Assembly: GCA_016744295.1 (NCBI GenBank)
Contig: JADGEQ010000018.1
Span: 62,001-126,000, forward strand
Reading direction: 5' to 3'
Source: Desulfobacteraceae bacterium
GTDB taxonomy: Bacteria; Desulfobacterota; Desulfobacteria; Desulfobacterales; Desulfobacteraceae
Length of the DNA: 64,000 nucleotides
Shown here: in pieces, positions 16,745 to 26,291 of the stretch
Numbering within the stretch: position 1 is the first letter of the stretch
Layout of the letters: every line of letters begins with the position of its first letter
The notes under the pieces: generated by a model
Seen by the model: the letters and a program-made list of their open reading frames with translations, nothing else
Told to the model about the DNA's origin: nothing
Database searches by the model: none
Position numbers and translations under genes: made by a program

Positions 16745-17308
16745 ATGAATGATACAAGGACGAATATACTTGATGTGGCAGAGGATCTGATTCAGCGGGT
16801 TGGTCTTAATGCGATGAGCTACAAGCATATCAGCGACACGGTCGGTATCCGCAAGGCCAGCATCCATCATCATTTCCCCCAGAAAAAAGATATGGTGGAT
16901 GCGTTGCTGTCACGCTGCGATTCAACATATGGCGTTCACTACCAGACAATTGTTGATGGCAACGGCAGCGCACCTGAAAAATTGAGACAACTGGCCGGTG
17001 TTTTTGCCGATGGGGTGACTACAGGGAAACTCTGCCTTGTGGGTATGATCTGTTCTGATATGTACACCCTGGAACCAACCTCCTGCCAGATTCTTGAGAA
17101 AACCCTGCAGGGAACCGTGGATATTTACGCCACAGCTTTTAAACAAGGGCGCGAAGAAGCCTCTTTGACCTTTAAAGGCACAAATAGAGAAACGGCGTAT
17201 GCTTTTTTCTCTTTTCTTGTGGGAGCACAGATTACCGCTCGGGTAAAAGGAGGGAGTGAAGGGTTTGAGGCAGCAACAGAGGCTATTATCAACGGCTGGG
17301 AAAAATAG
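16745..17308 (+). CDS. TetR family transcriptional repressor
   Basis: 187 residues. The N-terminal helix-turn-helix (about 10-55) includes YKHISDTVGIRKASIHHHFPQKKD; the C-terminal ligand domain has Cys in KLCLVGMICSDMYTLE, a feature of YxaF/AcuR-like repressors that sense reactive compounds. The matching palindromes directly upstream (16721) and directly downstream (17324) indicate autorepression and control of the following radical-SAM remnant and aldehyde dehydrogenase. A reactive aldehyde or electrophile as inducer would fit the dehydrogenase. That is inference. Confidence 0.85.
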   Translation: MNDTRTNILDVAEDLIQRVGLNAMSYKHISDTVGIRKASIHHHFPQKKDMVDALLSRCDSTYGVHYQTIVDGNGSAPEKLRQLAGVFADGVTTGKLCLVGMICSDMYTLEPTSCQILEKTLQGTVDIYATAFKQGREEASLTFKGTNRETAYAFFSFLVGAQITARVKGGSEGFEAATEAIINGWEK

Positions 17309-17323
17309 TTTTTATCCCTCTTA

Positions 17324-17339
17324 CCTACATGCTGATAGG
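17324..17339 (+). promoter_or_regulatory. TetR operator copy 2
   Basis: CCTACATGCTGATAGG matches the 16721 site at 14 of 16 bases and lies between the TetR gene and the radical-SAM remnant/aldehyde dehydrogenase unit. Confidence 0.55.
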
Positions 17340-17363
17340 CAGATCAATTACGAAAAGGATAAA

Positions 17364-17799
17364 ATGGAAATTAACGAAAGTCATAAGGGATTTGAAACAG
17401 TCCCCATCAGGCAATCTGGACAAGAATGTTAAGGCAGGCCAGTTTACCCCGCTCAATGACGTGGACATTGCCAAAGAATTGCTGATGTTTCTTGAGCACC
17501 TGGAGGGAATCACCAGTGCGGTCAAAAGCGACCATATTTTGAATCTTTTCCAGGAGGTGGACGGTAATTTACCCCAAGACAAAGGTGCCATAACCTCTCC
17601 AATTAAAGAGTTCCTGGCCATGGACCATGAACAGCAGATGTTATAGCGGGTGGGGCGGCGGACGGGTATCTTTTCACAACTTACCAACCTTAGGCATCCG
17701 GATTTGCTGGCCCATGCAGAGGCGGCCCGGGACAGTTACAAGGTCACTGTTGATACCGTTGACCAATTCACAGAAAATATCATTAAACAATTCATTTGA
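17364..17799 (+). pseudogene. Radical-SAM-type protein remnant (internal deletion, frameshift, TAG)
   Basis: An ATG at 17364 opens an N-terminal stretch (MEINESHKGFETVPIRQSGQ), then the frame breaks. A second frame continues with a C-terminal region that I recall from a group of deltaproteobacterial radical SAM proteins (LMFLEHLEGITSAVKSDHIL, EFLAMDHEQQML), then TAG at 17644 where homologues have Tyr, and the same frame goes on RVGRRTGIFSQLTNL to a TGA at 17797. The whole radical SAM core with its CX3CX2C motif is missing. Not functional. The aldehyde dehydrogenase follows 34 nt later. Confidence 0.6.
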
Positions 17800-17832
17800 T
17801 TGATTTTAAATAATAAAAAGGAGATCCCAATC

Positions 17833-19170
17833 ATGGAAAATCTATTGAGATCATTTGACCCGAGTAACGGCGATAAAATAGGAGAAGTCGCAGTCTCCGC
17901 TCCGGAGCGTATTCAAAAAAAAGTTTCCTTTGCTCATGGGGCCGCAAATGGATGGAGAAATCTGGGACTGGATGGACGACTGGCTTTTCTGAAAAAAGCC
18001 TGGGCCGGTGTCGAACCCCACATTCGCGAACTGGCTGAACTGATGAGTAAGGAAATGGGTAAAGACATTCAGAGGTCAACCGGGGAAGCCAGCGGTATTG
18101 TATTTGGCGGGCCTTATATTGCCCAAGAAGCGATGGATGCACTGGGGCCCAAATCCGCTGGAGGTCAAACAACAATTGAATACAGATCCTTGGGGGTTGT
18201 GGCGGTAATCTCTCCTTGGAACTACCCTCTTGCCATGGCTAACAACCTTATTGTCCCGGCCTTAATGGCCGGGAACCCAGTGGTGTTCAAGCCTTCCGAA
18301 GAAACACCCCTGGTGGGGGATTTTTTTGTGGAAATCTTAAACCGTGTACTCCCGCAACATGTACTCCAGATTGTTCACGGAGACGGCGAACAAGGCAGAA
18401 CCCTTGTGGAGAGCCAGGTAAACCTGATTGCCTTTACAGGGTCCCAGGCCGTGGGCAAGGATATCATGACCCGGGCTGCAAAAGGGTTAAAACGGCTGGT
18501 TATGGAATTGGGGGGAAATGACCCAATGATTGTTCTCAATGATGCAGACATTGGATCTGCTGTCCGTTTTGCCGTTGCCAGTTCATTTGAAAATGCCGGT
18601 CAGATGTGTATATCTACGGAACGGATTTATGTGGATGAACAGATTGCAGAACTATTTGAGACCCAAGTCACGGCCCTCGCTTCAAAATATAAGACAGGTC
18701 CATGGAACATGCCGGGGGTCAACATCGGCCCCATTGTCAATAAAAAACAGCATGCAATGATCATTGATCATATCCGGGATGCCGAAGACAAAGGTGCCAG
18801 AGTGTTGCTTGGGGGATCAGATCAGCTTGCCCCCTATATCCAGCCTACGGTGGTTACGGATATGACACCGGACATGATTATGGAGAAGGATGAAACCTTT
18901 GGACCGGTGATTGCTATGAGCCGGTTCAAAACCGTGGATGAGGCAGTGGATCGGGCCAATAATAGCCGCTATGGTTTGGGGGCCGTGGTTTTCGGGAAAA
19001 AAGAGGCACAGGCGGTGGCAAACCGATTGGAAGCTGGTATGGTCGGCATCAACCAGGGGGTTGGTGGTGGTAATGCACCCTGGGTCGGGGCCAAGCAAAG
19101 TGGTTTCGGCTTCCATGGATCACCTGAAGGGCATCGACAATTTTCCCAGGTAAGGGTGGTCAGTCGCTGA
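17833..19170 (+). CDS. NAD(P)-dependent aldehyde dehydrogenase
   Basis: 445 residues; oxidises an aldehyde to the acid. Catalytic Cys259 in GQMCIS and general base Glu225 in MELGGND are present, as are the cofactor-binding segment SPWNYPLAMANN, the FTGS motif, and the C-terminal ETFGPV and GINQGVGG. The overall wording resembles succinate-semialdehyde-type dehydrogenases. The ATG at 17833 has AAAAAGGAGA 9 nt upstream and was preferred over an upstream TTG in frame (17800). A TetR repressor and its second operator lie upstream, so the gene is probably aldehyde-inducible. Cytoplasmic; the specific substrate is not assignable. Confidence 0.9.
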   Translation: MENLLRSFDPSNGDKIGEVAVSAPERIQKKVSFAHGAANGWRNLGLDGRLAFLKKAWAGVEPHIRELAELMSKEMGKDIQRSTGEASGIVFGGPYIAQEAMDALGPKSAGGQTTIEYRSLGVVAVISPWNYPLAMANNLIVPALMAGNPVVFKPSEETPLVGDFFVEILNRVLPQHVLQIVHGDGEQGRTLVESQVNLIAFTGSQAVGKDIMTRAAKGLKRLVMELGGNDPMIVLNDADIGSAVRFAVASSFENAGQMCISTERIYVDEQIAELFETQVTALASKYKTGPWNMPGVNIGPIVNKKQHAMIIDHIRDAEDKGARVLLGGSDQLAPYIQPTVVTDMTPDMIMEKDETFGPVIAMSRFKTVDEAVDRANNSRYGLGAVVFGKKEAQAVANRLEAGMVGINQGVGGGNAPWVGAKQSGFGFHGSPEGHRQFSQVRVVSR

Positions 19171-19207
19171 CCGTTGACAAAGAATTATTGATACTAAAAC
19201 CGAGTTA

Positions 19208-22200
19208 TTATTCTTGTGCTACCAATGCCTGTTCCAGCAACTTGTTTATGCTATTTATATAATCTTTATTCTTACAGGGCTTTGATAAATGATCAATATG
19301 GGCATCCTTTGATTTTAGCCTTTTTATGGATTCTAAAAATTCAATATTCCCTGAAATAAACAAAATTGGAATTGTTTTGTCTGTTAGCCTGATATGATTG
19401 TACACGTCCATACCGTTAATTTTCCCTGGAAGGACATAATCCAAACTTATAAAATCATATTGGTTTCTATCAAACAAATCCATTGCAACTTGCCCATCAT
19501 TAGCGATATCAACTTTATGGTGACAGGGATCATGGGATAGTATTCTATACTGAACGCCTGATATTGCCGGTTCATCCTCCACAAGAAGAATGGATTTATC
19601 AACACACATTTTTTCTTTTCGGATTTCTGTTTTTTCTTGGCTGGTTAATTCTTTTTTAATGACCGGCAGGCTTATGGTGAATGTTGTACTTGATCCAAAT
19701 TCAGATTTAACTGAAATATTGCCCTTATGCTGTTCAATGTATTTTTTAACATTGGCCATTCCGTAACCGGTTCCTTTAATTCCTCTTCCATATGAACCTG
19801 TTATATCCTTAGTTCCTTTTAGGGTAAAAGATGGTTCATAAATATTTTCTAAATTTTCTTTGGGAATTCCACACCCATTATCCTTAATTTCAAAACATAT
19901 ATTTTCATCCAGACAATAGGTTCGAAGAATTATTCTGGGATGTTCAGACATACTTGTGGCATGGATTGAATTTTGTATTAGATTGATAAGCGCATGCTCG
20001 ATCATCCCTGGATCAGCAAGCAAATCTGGTACTCCTGGTTTGTCTTCTTTTATCAGTTCAATCTCTTGGAGATCCTTTCTTAACAGATTTACAACAAGGT
20101 CTATTTTCTCACTGATTCTGAAGAATTCCTGCTTAGGTTCCTGGTCCTTGGCAAATGCAATTAAATTTCTGGTTAAATTTTTCCCACGTAACGTCTGTTC
20201 AAATATTAATTCAAGTGTTCTTTTCGTCTCTTCCTCTTTGCAATCCATCATAGAGAGTTCGGTATTCCCCATAATAATACCCAGAATGTTATTGAAATCG
20301 TGAGCCATCTTTCCTGCAACCTGACCCACCAATGCTAGCTTTTTCTGTTCACCGGCTATTTCCTGAGCCTTTATTTTCTCTTCTTGGGCCTTTTTCAGTT
20401 CGGTAATATCATGGGCAACAACCCGTGCTCCTGTTAATTTTTCGTTTTGATAAATAAAATCATTCGTCAAAATGACACATGCTTCCTGGCCATTTTTTGT
20501 AACAATATTGTATTCAAAAGAGCCAGAAACCTTTTCTCCTGTAGACAGCTTCCCAAGTCTTTCGAGATATAAGTTTTTACTGTCTTCGGTTAAAAAGTCC
20601 ATGGGGTTCATCGTTAAAAATTCTTCTTCTGAGTATCCAGAATAGTTACACATAACTTCATTCACATTAATAAATTTGGCTTTCTCAAAATTGATTTCAT
20701 ATATTCCTGCCGGAGCATTCTGAAAAAGGTGTCTGTATTTTTTCTCGCTTTCCAGCAATGTCATCTCCGTTCGTTTGCGATCAATGGCAATGGCTATCTG
20801 ATCCGAGACCCCCGAAAGGAGTTGAAGATCTTGTTCATTGTAGAGATTGGAATCCAGGTAGCTCTGGACAGCTACTACTCCGATAATCTCACCTTTGGCA
20901 ACTAAAGGCGCTCCCATCCAAATCAATGGTACAGGGCCCCAAACACCTTTTTGAGCGGATAGCTTTTCAAGATCGTTTTTTTTCAATAAAATAGGGGTGC
21001 GTTGAGACGCTACTAGGCCGGTTAAGGAACCCTTCGTGGCAAAATTTGAGATTGGAAAAAAATCATCATCCGTTGTATCTACGTGGTATGGAAAATATAG
21101 CGTGTTTTTATTGATATCCACCATGGCAATAAAAAAATTGGTAACATCCATGATGTTGCCTAATGAATTATGGATGAAGCGATAAAGATCTTTGAGATTT
21201 CGGGTGGTATTCACCGCATTTGAAATAGCAAACAAAGTTTTTTTGATCCCTTCAGTCTGTTTACGCTCTGTGATATCTGTAATAAAACCTTCGAGTGTCA
21301 TACGGTTATTTTTTATGTCACAAATACTATGGCCCTTTTCCCATACCCATCTTATGTTTTTATTTTTACTGCGGATTCTGTATTCTATAGCAAATGCCCG
21401 CCTTTCCTCCATAGCAGTTTGAATCTCATCTTGTACGGATTGTCTATCGGCTTCAACAATTAGATCCCTATAAGATAAAATTCGATTTTTTACGAGTTCA
21501 ACTGGTTCATATCCCGTCAACTCATAACAGCCATTACTGATGTAGAGCATTGTCCAATTTACATCATACCCGCACCGATAGGCAATTCCGGGTAAATTTC
21601 CTATTAAAGATGATAGCCTCCGTTCGCTTTCCTTTAGTTGATCTTCAGCCTTTTTAAGTTTCCTGTTCCAAAATAAAATGATTGCAATAATTAACAGTGA
21701 AAAAATACTGATAGCAAGAATCCATTTCAATATATCAGCTTTACTGATACCGTACTCGTATCTGACGGAGAGCCATTTGCTTCTAATTTGTATATGTTGT
21801 TCCGGTGTGATCAGGTCCATAATTTTGTTAATGACCCCCAATAACTCTGGTAAGTCTTTTCTAACAGCCATATGAAGATTGTAATTCCCATAAGGGGTAG
21901 GTGCTGCTATTTTGACATTTGTCAGTCCATGTTTGTGTATGAAATAACTGGCTGTCGCAAGATTCTCTATCCCGGCATCTGCTTTGCCAAGTGAGATGGC
22001 CTCAATTTTATTAAGTGGTGATTCGACATAGTATTGTTCAAATTTAATGTTATCTCTCTTAAGCCAAACAGGTATGGCATTTTTCTGAATTATGGCCAGT
22101 TTTTTTCCATGCAAATCTTCAACACCACCAATAAATGGCGCATCTTTTCTGCTTAAAATAACCAAAGGGAAAGAAAGATACGGTGTGGAAAAAGTTAGGT

Positions 22201-22594
22201 AAATTTGTCGATCTACAGTTTTTGCGACACAGGGGATCAAATCAATTTTTCCTGATTTGGCATTATCCAATACTTCGGGCCAAGGAAGGTTTTTCTGAAT
22301 TTCCAGTTTAACCCCAAGTTTACTTAGAATCGCAACAATATAGTCTGCGGATATTCCTTTAAGGTGACCCTGGTCATCAACGTAATGGAATGGAGGGAAA
22401 GCTCGTGGGCCTCCTATTCTTATTGATTCCTTAGATTTCAACCAGGCCGTCTCTTCTTGGGTCAACTTAAGTTCAGTCAGCGATAATTCTATTCCTGCCG
22501 CAAATCCATGTCCAATGAAGCATAACCCTAGGAGCAGAATGGCATTGAAAATGAACCATATTTTAAATTTAGTTTTGTTTGTTTCTAGCATCAT
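19208..22594 (-). CDS. Large hybrid sensor histidine kinase with periplasmic solute-binding domain, PAS and GAF
   Basis: 1128 residues. Signal helix (about 12-33); periplasmic bacterial-solute-binding family 3 domain (about 50-280; IRIGGPRAFPPFHYVDDQGH, MAVRKDLPELL); membrane helix near 288-310; PAS (about 325-445, ending ITDITERKQ); GAF (about 455-610); second PAS (about 625-750, ending VAHDITELKK); dimerisation domain with His in AGKMAHDFNNIL (about 765); ATPase domain with LINLIQNSIHA, KDNGCGIP and GIKGTGYGMANV; C-terminal receiver with Asp in FISLDYVLPG (about 1051). It probably senses a small solute, such as an amino acid, in the periplasm and a second signal through GAF/PAS. No regulator gene is adjacent. 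Convergent with the aldehyde dehydrogenase gene. Confidence 0.9.
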   Translation of the reverse strand: MMLETNKTKFKIWFIFNAILLLGLCFIGHGFAAGIELSLTELKLTQEETAWLKSKESIRIGGPRAFPPFHYVDDQGHLKGISADYIVAILSKLGVKLEIQKNLPWPEVLDNAKSGKIDLIPCVAKTVDRQIYLTFSTPYLSFPLVILSRKDAPFIGGVEDLHGKKLAIIQKNAIPVWLKRDNIKFEQYYVESPLNKIEAISLGKADAGIENLATASYFIHKHGLTNVKIAAPTPYGNYNLHMAVRKDLPELLGVINKIMDLITPEQHIQIRSKWLSVRYEYGISKADILKWILAISIFSLLIIAIILFWNRKLKKAEDQLKESERRLSSLIGNLPGIAYRCGYDVNWTMLYISNGCYELTGYEPVELVKNRILSYRDLIVEADRQSVQDEIQTAMEERRAFAIEYRIRSKNKNIRWVWEKGHSICDIKNNRMTLEGFITDITERKQTEGIKKTLFAISNAVNTTRNLKDLYRFIHNSLGNIMDVTNFFIAMVDINKNTLYFPYHVDTTDDDFFPISNFATKGSLTGLVASQRTPILLKKNDLEKLSAQKGVWGPVPLIWMGAPLVAKGEIIGVVAVQSYLDSNLYNEQDLQLLSGVSDQIAIAIDRKRTEMTLLESEKKYRHLFQNAPAGIYEINFEKAKFINVNEVMCNYSGYSEEEFLTMNPMDFLTEDSKNLYLERLGKLSTGEKVSGSFEYNIVTKNGQEACVILTNDFIYQNEKLTGARVVAHDITELKKAQEEKIKAQEIAGEQKKLALVGQVAGKMAHDFNNILGIIMGNTELSMMDCKEEETKRTLELIFEQTLRGKNLTRNLIAFAKDQEPKQEFFRISEKIDLVVNLLRKDLQEIELIKEDKPGVPDLLADPGMIEHALINLIQNSIHATSMSEHPRIILRTYCLDENICFEIKDNGCGIPKENLENIYEPSFTLKGTKDITGSYGRGIKGTGYGMANVKKYIEQHKGNISVKSEFGSSTTFTISLPVIKKELTSQEKTEIRKEKMCVDKSILLVEDEPAISGVQYRILSHDPCHHKVDIANDGQVAMDLFDRNQYDFISLDYVLPGKINGMDVYNHIRLTDKTIPILFISGNIEFLESIKRLKSKDAHIDHLSKPCKNKDYINSINKLLEQALVAQE

Positions 22595-23020
22595 TTCCAG
22601 TTGTATTAATCAAGTTTTGATCAAAAAAAACTTTGGAAGTCAGAATAACAGAATACTTGCCAGGTTCCACACGCTTCCCAAGCCATGAAATTACTAAAAC
22701 ACTTCTGATATTACAGCCTATTCAATAGAAATAACAGAATAATAAATTGTGTTCCAATGCAAATTCAATTCCATCCTCTTTTTTCTTTTAAAAGAAGGAT
22801 ATATCAGTACACAAATCGTATGAAAAAAAATGACTTTTGTGACAGTTCCATAGCGTTTAACGATGGTATCCATAGCCAGGAGCAAGATTTCGAATTGAAG
22901 TTTGTCCATAATTTGATCTGGATTACTTGACATGGGAGATTCGGAAGTATATTTTTCTCCATTGCAAGGGGAAACAAATAAGGGGTTGAACCGGGAACTA
23001 TAAAGGAAACGGTCTGGAAA
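22595..23020. other. Intergenic region between divergent kinase and HD genes
   Basis: Promoter region for both genes. Around 22773-22800 there is an imperfect A/T-rich palindrome (CTTTTAAAAG core). No gene recognised; a 71-codon minus-strand frame here was not called. Confidence 0.4.
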
Positions 23021-23800
23021 ATGACAGATAAGGACTATAAGGCTTTAGTGCTTTTTTTTGATGATTACACCACAGGGTTTATCAACCAGGCAGTCAATGC
23101 CCATCCCCATTTGACAAAAAAAAAACATACGGTGCGAGTGGTTGAAAACATCGTCTTTCTGGGTGAAAAGCTGGGGCTTTCCCCTCAACAGATGCGATTG
23201 GCAAAGGCTGCGGCCCTGCTCCATGATATCGGGCGGTTCAGTCAATTTGAGACCTATGGCACCTTTTATGATCATGCTTCAAAAAACCATGGTGCTTTGG
23301 GGGTGGGGGTGATACGGGAACACAGGCTTTTGTCGTCCTGGCCAATGGTAGAAAAAAAGCAGATTGTCCGGTCCATTGCCCTGCACAATTCCTATCATCT
23401 GCCCCTGAAAATGGATAAGGATACCCTTTTTTTGACCCGACTATTGCGGGACGCAGACAAGTTGGATATTTTTCATGTGGTCACTCAAAATTATCTTGGG
23501 GCCGATCCTGGGGAAAACGGGTATCTTACCCTCAATCTCCCGGATGACGGCCTGATTTCCAAGCGCCTTTTTGAACGGATTCTAAACGGGGAATTAATTG
23601 ACAATCAGCAGATTCAATCAGTGAATGATTTGAAGTTGCTCCAGATCAGCTGGGTGTTTGACCTGAATTTTAAAGCAACGATGGAACGGGTGAGCTGTTG
23701 TGACTTTATTTTCCGGATCATTTCCACCATGCCGAATTCAGAGCGCCGGACCTTTCTGATAGCGTTTATGAAGGCCCATATGGCCAAAAAAATAGCATAA
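23021..23800 (+). CDS. HD-domain phosphohydrolase
   Basis: 259 residues, single HD domain. First His in KKKHTVRVVENIVFLG, the HD pair in ALLHDIGRFSQFETYGTF, a further His in HNSYH and the distal Asp in LLRDADKLDIFHVV complete the metal-binding set of HD hydrolases. Such enzymes hydrolyse phosphate esters of nucleotides or cyclic nucleotides; the substrate here is not defined. No membrane segment. GGAAA precedes the ATG. It ends 116 nt before the convergent GGDEF gene, with no recognisable gene between. Confidence 0.85.
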   Translation: MTDKDYKALVLFFDDYTTGFINQAVNAHPHLTKKKHTVRVVENIVFLGEKLGLSPQQMRLAKAAALLHDIGRFSQFETYGTFYDHASKNHGALGVGVIREHRLLSSWPMVEKKQIVRSIALHNSYHLPLKMDKDTLFLTRLLRDADKLDIFHVVTQNYLGADPGENGYLTLNLPDDGLISKRLFERILNGELIDNQQIQSVNDLKLLQISWVFDLNFKATMERVSCCDFIFRIISTMPNSERRTFLIAFMKAHMAKKIA

Positions 23801-23916
23801 TACGGGTGCCGGTCAAGTATCCTTCCGCCTATCCTGTCCATGGCGATGATCATGGGCGGGGTGTTGCCAAAAAATTGCTTTCGCTTGAAATTGGGGTGGT
23901 TAAAATGGCGCAGGTT

Positions 23917-25083
23917 TTATCGACCCTTTTCGTCTGACTGCTGAATTAAAAATTTTGAGATTTCATCCTTAGCTGTTTTTTCCATCTCTTTAAAAGATAG
24001 TATCATGCCAATGTCAAACTTGTTCGGTCCAAACGCTTCGACCCTTACAACGGTGCCAATAAGGAGAAGAGGTTCTGAGTCTTCAGTAACTGGGATACTA
24101 ACCTGTATTTTTGTGCCGATGGGTAGAGACTCTTTGTTTTCAAACAGAATACCACCAATCGCTATATCTTTACTCGTTCCTGATAATGTGCGTGTGTGAT
24201 TAAACCCCAGATGTTTTACCTGTATAGTGCGGTTGAATTTGATGCGTAAAAAACGCCGATTATCTTCTATGAAAAGAGAAATGTTATTTTTCCCGGCACC
24301 CTTTGCCCTATAGAGCGCATTGTCCGCCAGATTTAATAACGTTTCCGCTTTCCTGGCATCCACAGGATAACCAGCCACACCACCACTCACGGTTATTTGA
24401 AGACTTTTATCTTTTATTTTTATTGTGTTTTGTTTAATGGCTTTCCGTAACCTTTCAGACAACACAAGCGCATCTGCTTTATAGGTATTTGGCATGAGGA
24501 TAACAAATTCATCCCCTCCAAACCGTGCTACAATGTCACTTGTCCTGAGTTCCTGCTTGATCATATGTGCAACCTCTTTCAAGATAAGATCACCGGAATG
24601 ATGACCAAACGTATCATTAATTTCTTTAAAATCGTCAATATCAAGAAATAGAACGGACAGGTCTGTGTTGTTGCGTTTTGCTAAAGAGAGGTGCTGATTC
24701 AGTGTGTTCCTAAAATAACCTTTGTTGAATAGTCCTGTAAGATTGTCATGGGTAGATTCCTTTATTGCTTTTTCATAGACACTTATTTTAACTATTTTGT
24801 GATCTTTTAAATATTTTTTAGGGCCCCAATAGTCACTGATTGCGGTCATTAAACTTACTTTTCTGCCCAACGCAGAAGATATATTTTCCCGATGTGTAAT
24901 TATTTCAATCCAATTTTTTTTTGCTTCTTCAGAATCAAGATCATGGTCGGTTAGTATCTGGATAACAGCCCTATACGTATCGGCTCCATTTTTTTTGACA
25001 AGTTTATTGAGTTCATCTATGAAAATATCGTCATCATTTATATTTATTCTACAATTTAAAATAGATTTTTTGAGTGATTTCAT
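23917..25083 (-). CDS. Diguanylate cyclase (GGDEF) with C-terminal PilZ domain
   Basis: 388 residues. The N-terminal helical region (1-105) is not assigned. GGDEF domain (about 110-275): DNLTGLFNKGYF, FLDIDDFKEINDTFGH, ARFGGDEFVIL, with an RTSD I-site exactly five residues upstream of GGDEF. All catalytic residues are present, so c-di-GMP synthesis with product inhibition is expected. C-terminal PilZ domain (about 280-385) begins with RRFLRIKF (RxxxR) and contains DIAIGG, a variant of the D/NxSxxG motif with Ala for Ser. Making and binding c-di-GMP in one chain suggests feedback or local signalling. Soluble. Start near 25083 with a weak AGGTGAA site. Confidence 0.9.
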   Translation of the reverse strand: MKSLKKSILNCRININDDDIFIDELNKLVKKNGADTYRAVIQILTDHDLDSEEAKKNWIEIITHRENISSALGRKVSLMTAISDYWGPKKYLKDHKIVKISVYEKAIKESTHDNLTGLFNKGYFRNTLNQHLSLAKRNNTDLSVLFLDIDDFKEINDTFGHHSGDLILKEVAHMIKQELRTSDIVARFGGDEFVILMPNTYKADALVLSERLRKAIKQNTIKIKDKSLQITVSGGVAGYPVDARKAETLLNLADNALYRAKGAGKNNISLFIEDNRRFLRIKFNRTIQVKHLGFNHTRTLSGTSKDIAIGGILFENKESLPIGTKIQVSIPVTEDSEPLLLIGTVVRVEAFGPNKFDIGMILSFKEMEKTAKDEISKFLIQQSDEKGR

Positions 25084-25252
25084 GGTTCACCTTTTTAAAT
25101 GCAGAGCTTGATAAGCCAAATTGTTACGAATCTATGATATATTAGCTACTTATATAATATGGATTCGTAAAACAAATCAAGCAAAGTTAAAATAACCTAT
25201 AAAAAATAACTATTTTTATGGGTCTCAAAAAATCAAATTTCGATTTTTCAAA

Positions 25253-26005
25253 TTAGACATCAACTATATCTTCAATTTCCATTAGCTGTTTTTTTAAATT
25301 TTTTGATTTTTCCATATTATCTTGGTCATTGAGTTTTTCCGTCATCGAATCAAACGTTTTTCTCAGCGATGGGAGAACTTCATTTTTGAAAGTTTCTTTT
25401 TGTTCTGCTGAAAATTCAGATAGTTTGTTAATAAGGTCATCCATCTTTTCTTGAAAAGCTTTGGAATCGAAATTTTCTATATATTGTTCAAGTTGATCCA
25501 TAAGTTCGTTGTTTTGTTTTTTAAGACTACCCATTATTTTTTTAAATTTTTGCCCGGCAATAGCGATTTTGTATTCTAAAAAAGTAACTCCATTTATTGA
25601 GTGCCCTGATTTTAAAAGCGGTTTATTCGATTTTTCTAAAGAAGAAATGGCAACAATATATGAATTTGAATTTTCGGAAAAAGGATTGCTCATCAAAACA
25701 AATGGTGTTGTTTCAGAAAGGTTTTCTTTATATTTTTTAGCAACAATGATTTCAACTTTGGACATTTGGGGCTCAATCAAGGAGACTTTTGTTACCTTTC
25801 CTATTAAGATTTTTTGCCCCATGGGATTTTGGGCTAAATAAACTTCGGTGTCCTGGATAAGATTCTTATGATCTTTATATAACACATTGATTACCAAATC
25901 CCTTTGAAAAAATGAGAATATAGTTGATAACGGGTTTGCTGAGCAAGGGGTGCTGATACTTGATATAATAACCAAGGTCAATAATACCTTTAAATGATTT
26001 TTCAT
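25253..26005 (-). CDS. Exported protein with possible MCE-like domain and coiled coil
   Basis: 250 residues, family not securely recognised. N-terminal signal peptide (KVLLTLVIISSISTPCSA). Residues about 35-105 resemble an MCE/MlaD-type beta domain (LYKDHKNLIQDTEVYL, GKVTKVSLIEPQ), in which an invariant short turn precedes V-x-V-x-I strands. Residues about 145-250 are highly charged and helical (KKQNNELMDQLEQYIENF, FSAEQKETFKNEVLPSLRK), predicted coiled coil. A lipid-transfer or envelope-spanning role would fit such an architecture, but no permease or ATPase partner is nearby. Strongly AT-rich, Lys-rich gene. Confidence 0.5.
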   Translation of the reverse strand: MKNHLKVLLTLVIISSISTPCSANPLSTIFSFFQRDLVINVLYKDHKNLIQDTEVYLAQNPMGQKILIGKVTKVSLIEPQMSKVEIIVAKKYKENLSETTPFVLMSNPFSENSNSYIVAISSLEKSNKPLLKSGHSINGVTFLEYKIAIAGQKFKKIMGSLKKQNNELMDQLEQYIENFDSKAFQEKMDDLINKLSEFSAEQKETFKNEVLPSLRKTFDSMTEKLNDQDNMEKSKNLKKQLMEIEDIVDV

Positions 26006-26291
26006 TCCTGACCACCATTAATCCTATTCGATTGAAAATTATTTTATGATATGTTTTATTATTATAACTGATTACCAAAATTTGGAACAAATTTTTTATG
26101 GTGAATTTGACGGCAGACGGAAAAAACGTGTTTTGGTCAAAATAATTGGGGAATAATTGTCATTTTTCATTATTAAATTGTAAAGCAACGGTATCTTATA
26201 TTTAAGCAGGTCCTTTTGTTTTTTGAATGTGTGCATGCCCGGGCTTGCTTCATCTCTTAAAATCATCTGAGGTTTTATTGGGGAATCCGCC

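Noticed and set aside
17644..17646. TAG in the radical-SAM remnant as pyrrolysine
   Set aside because: The gene also lacks its catalytic core and has a frameshift, the position is normally Tyr, and no pyl genes are in the window.
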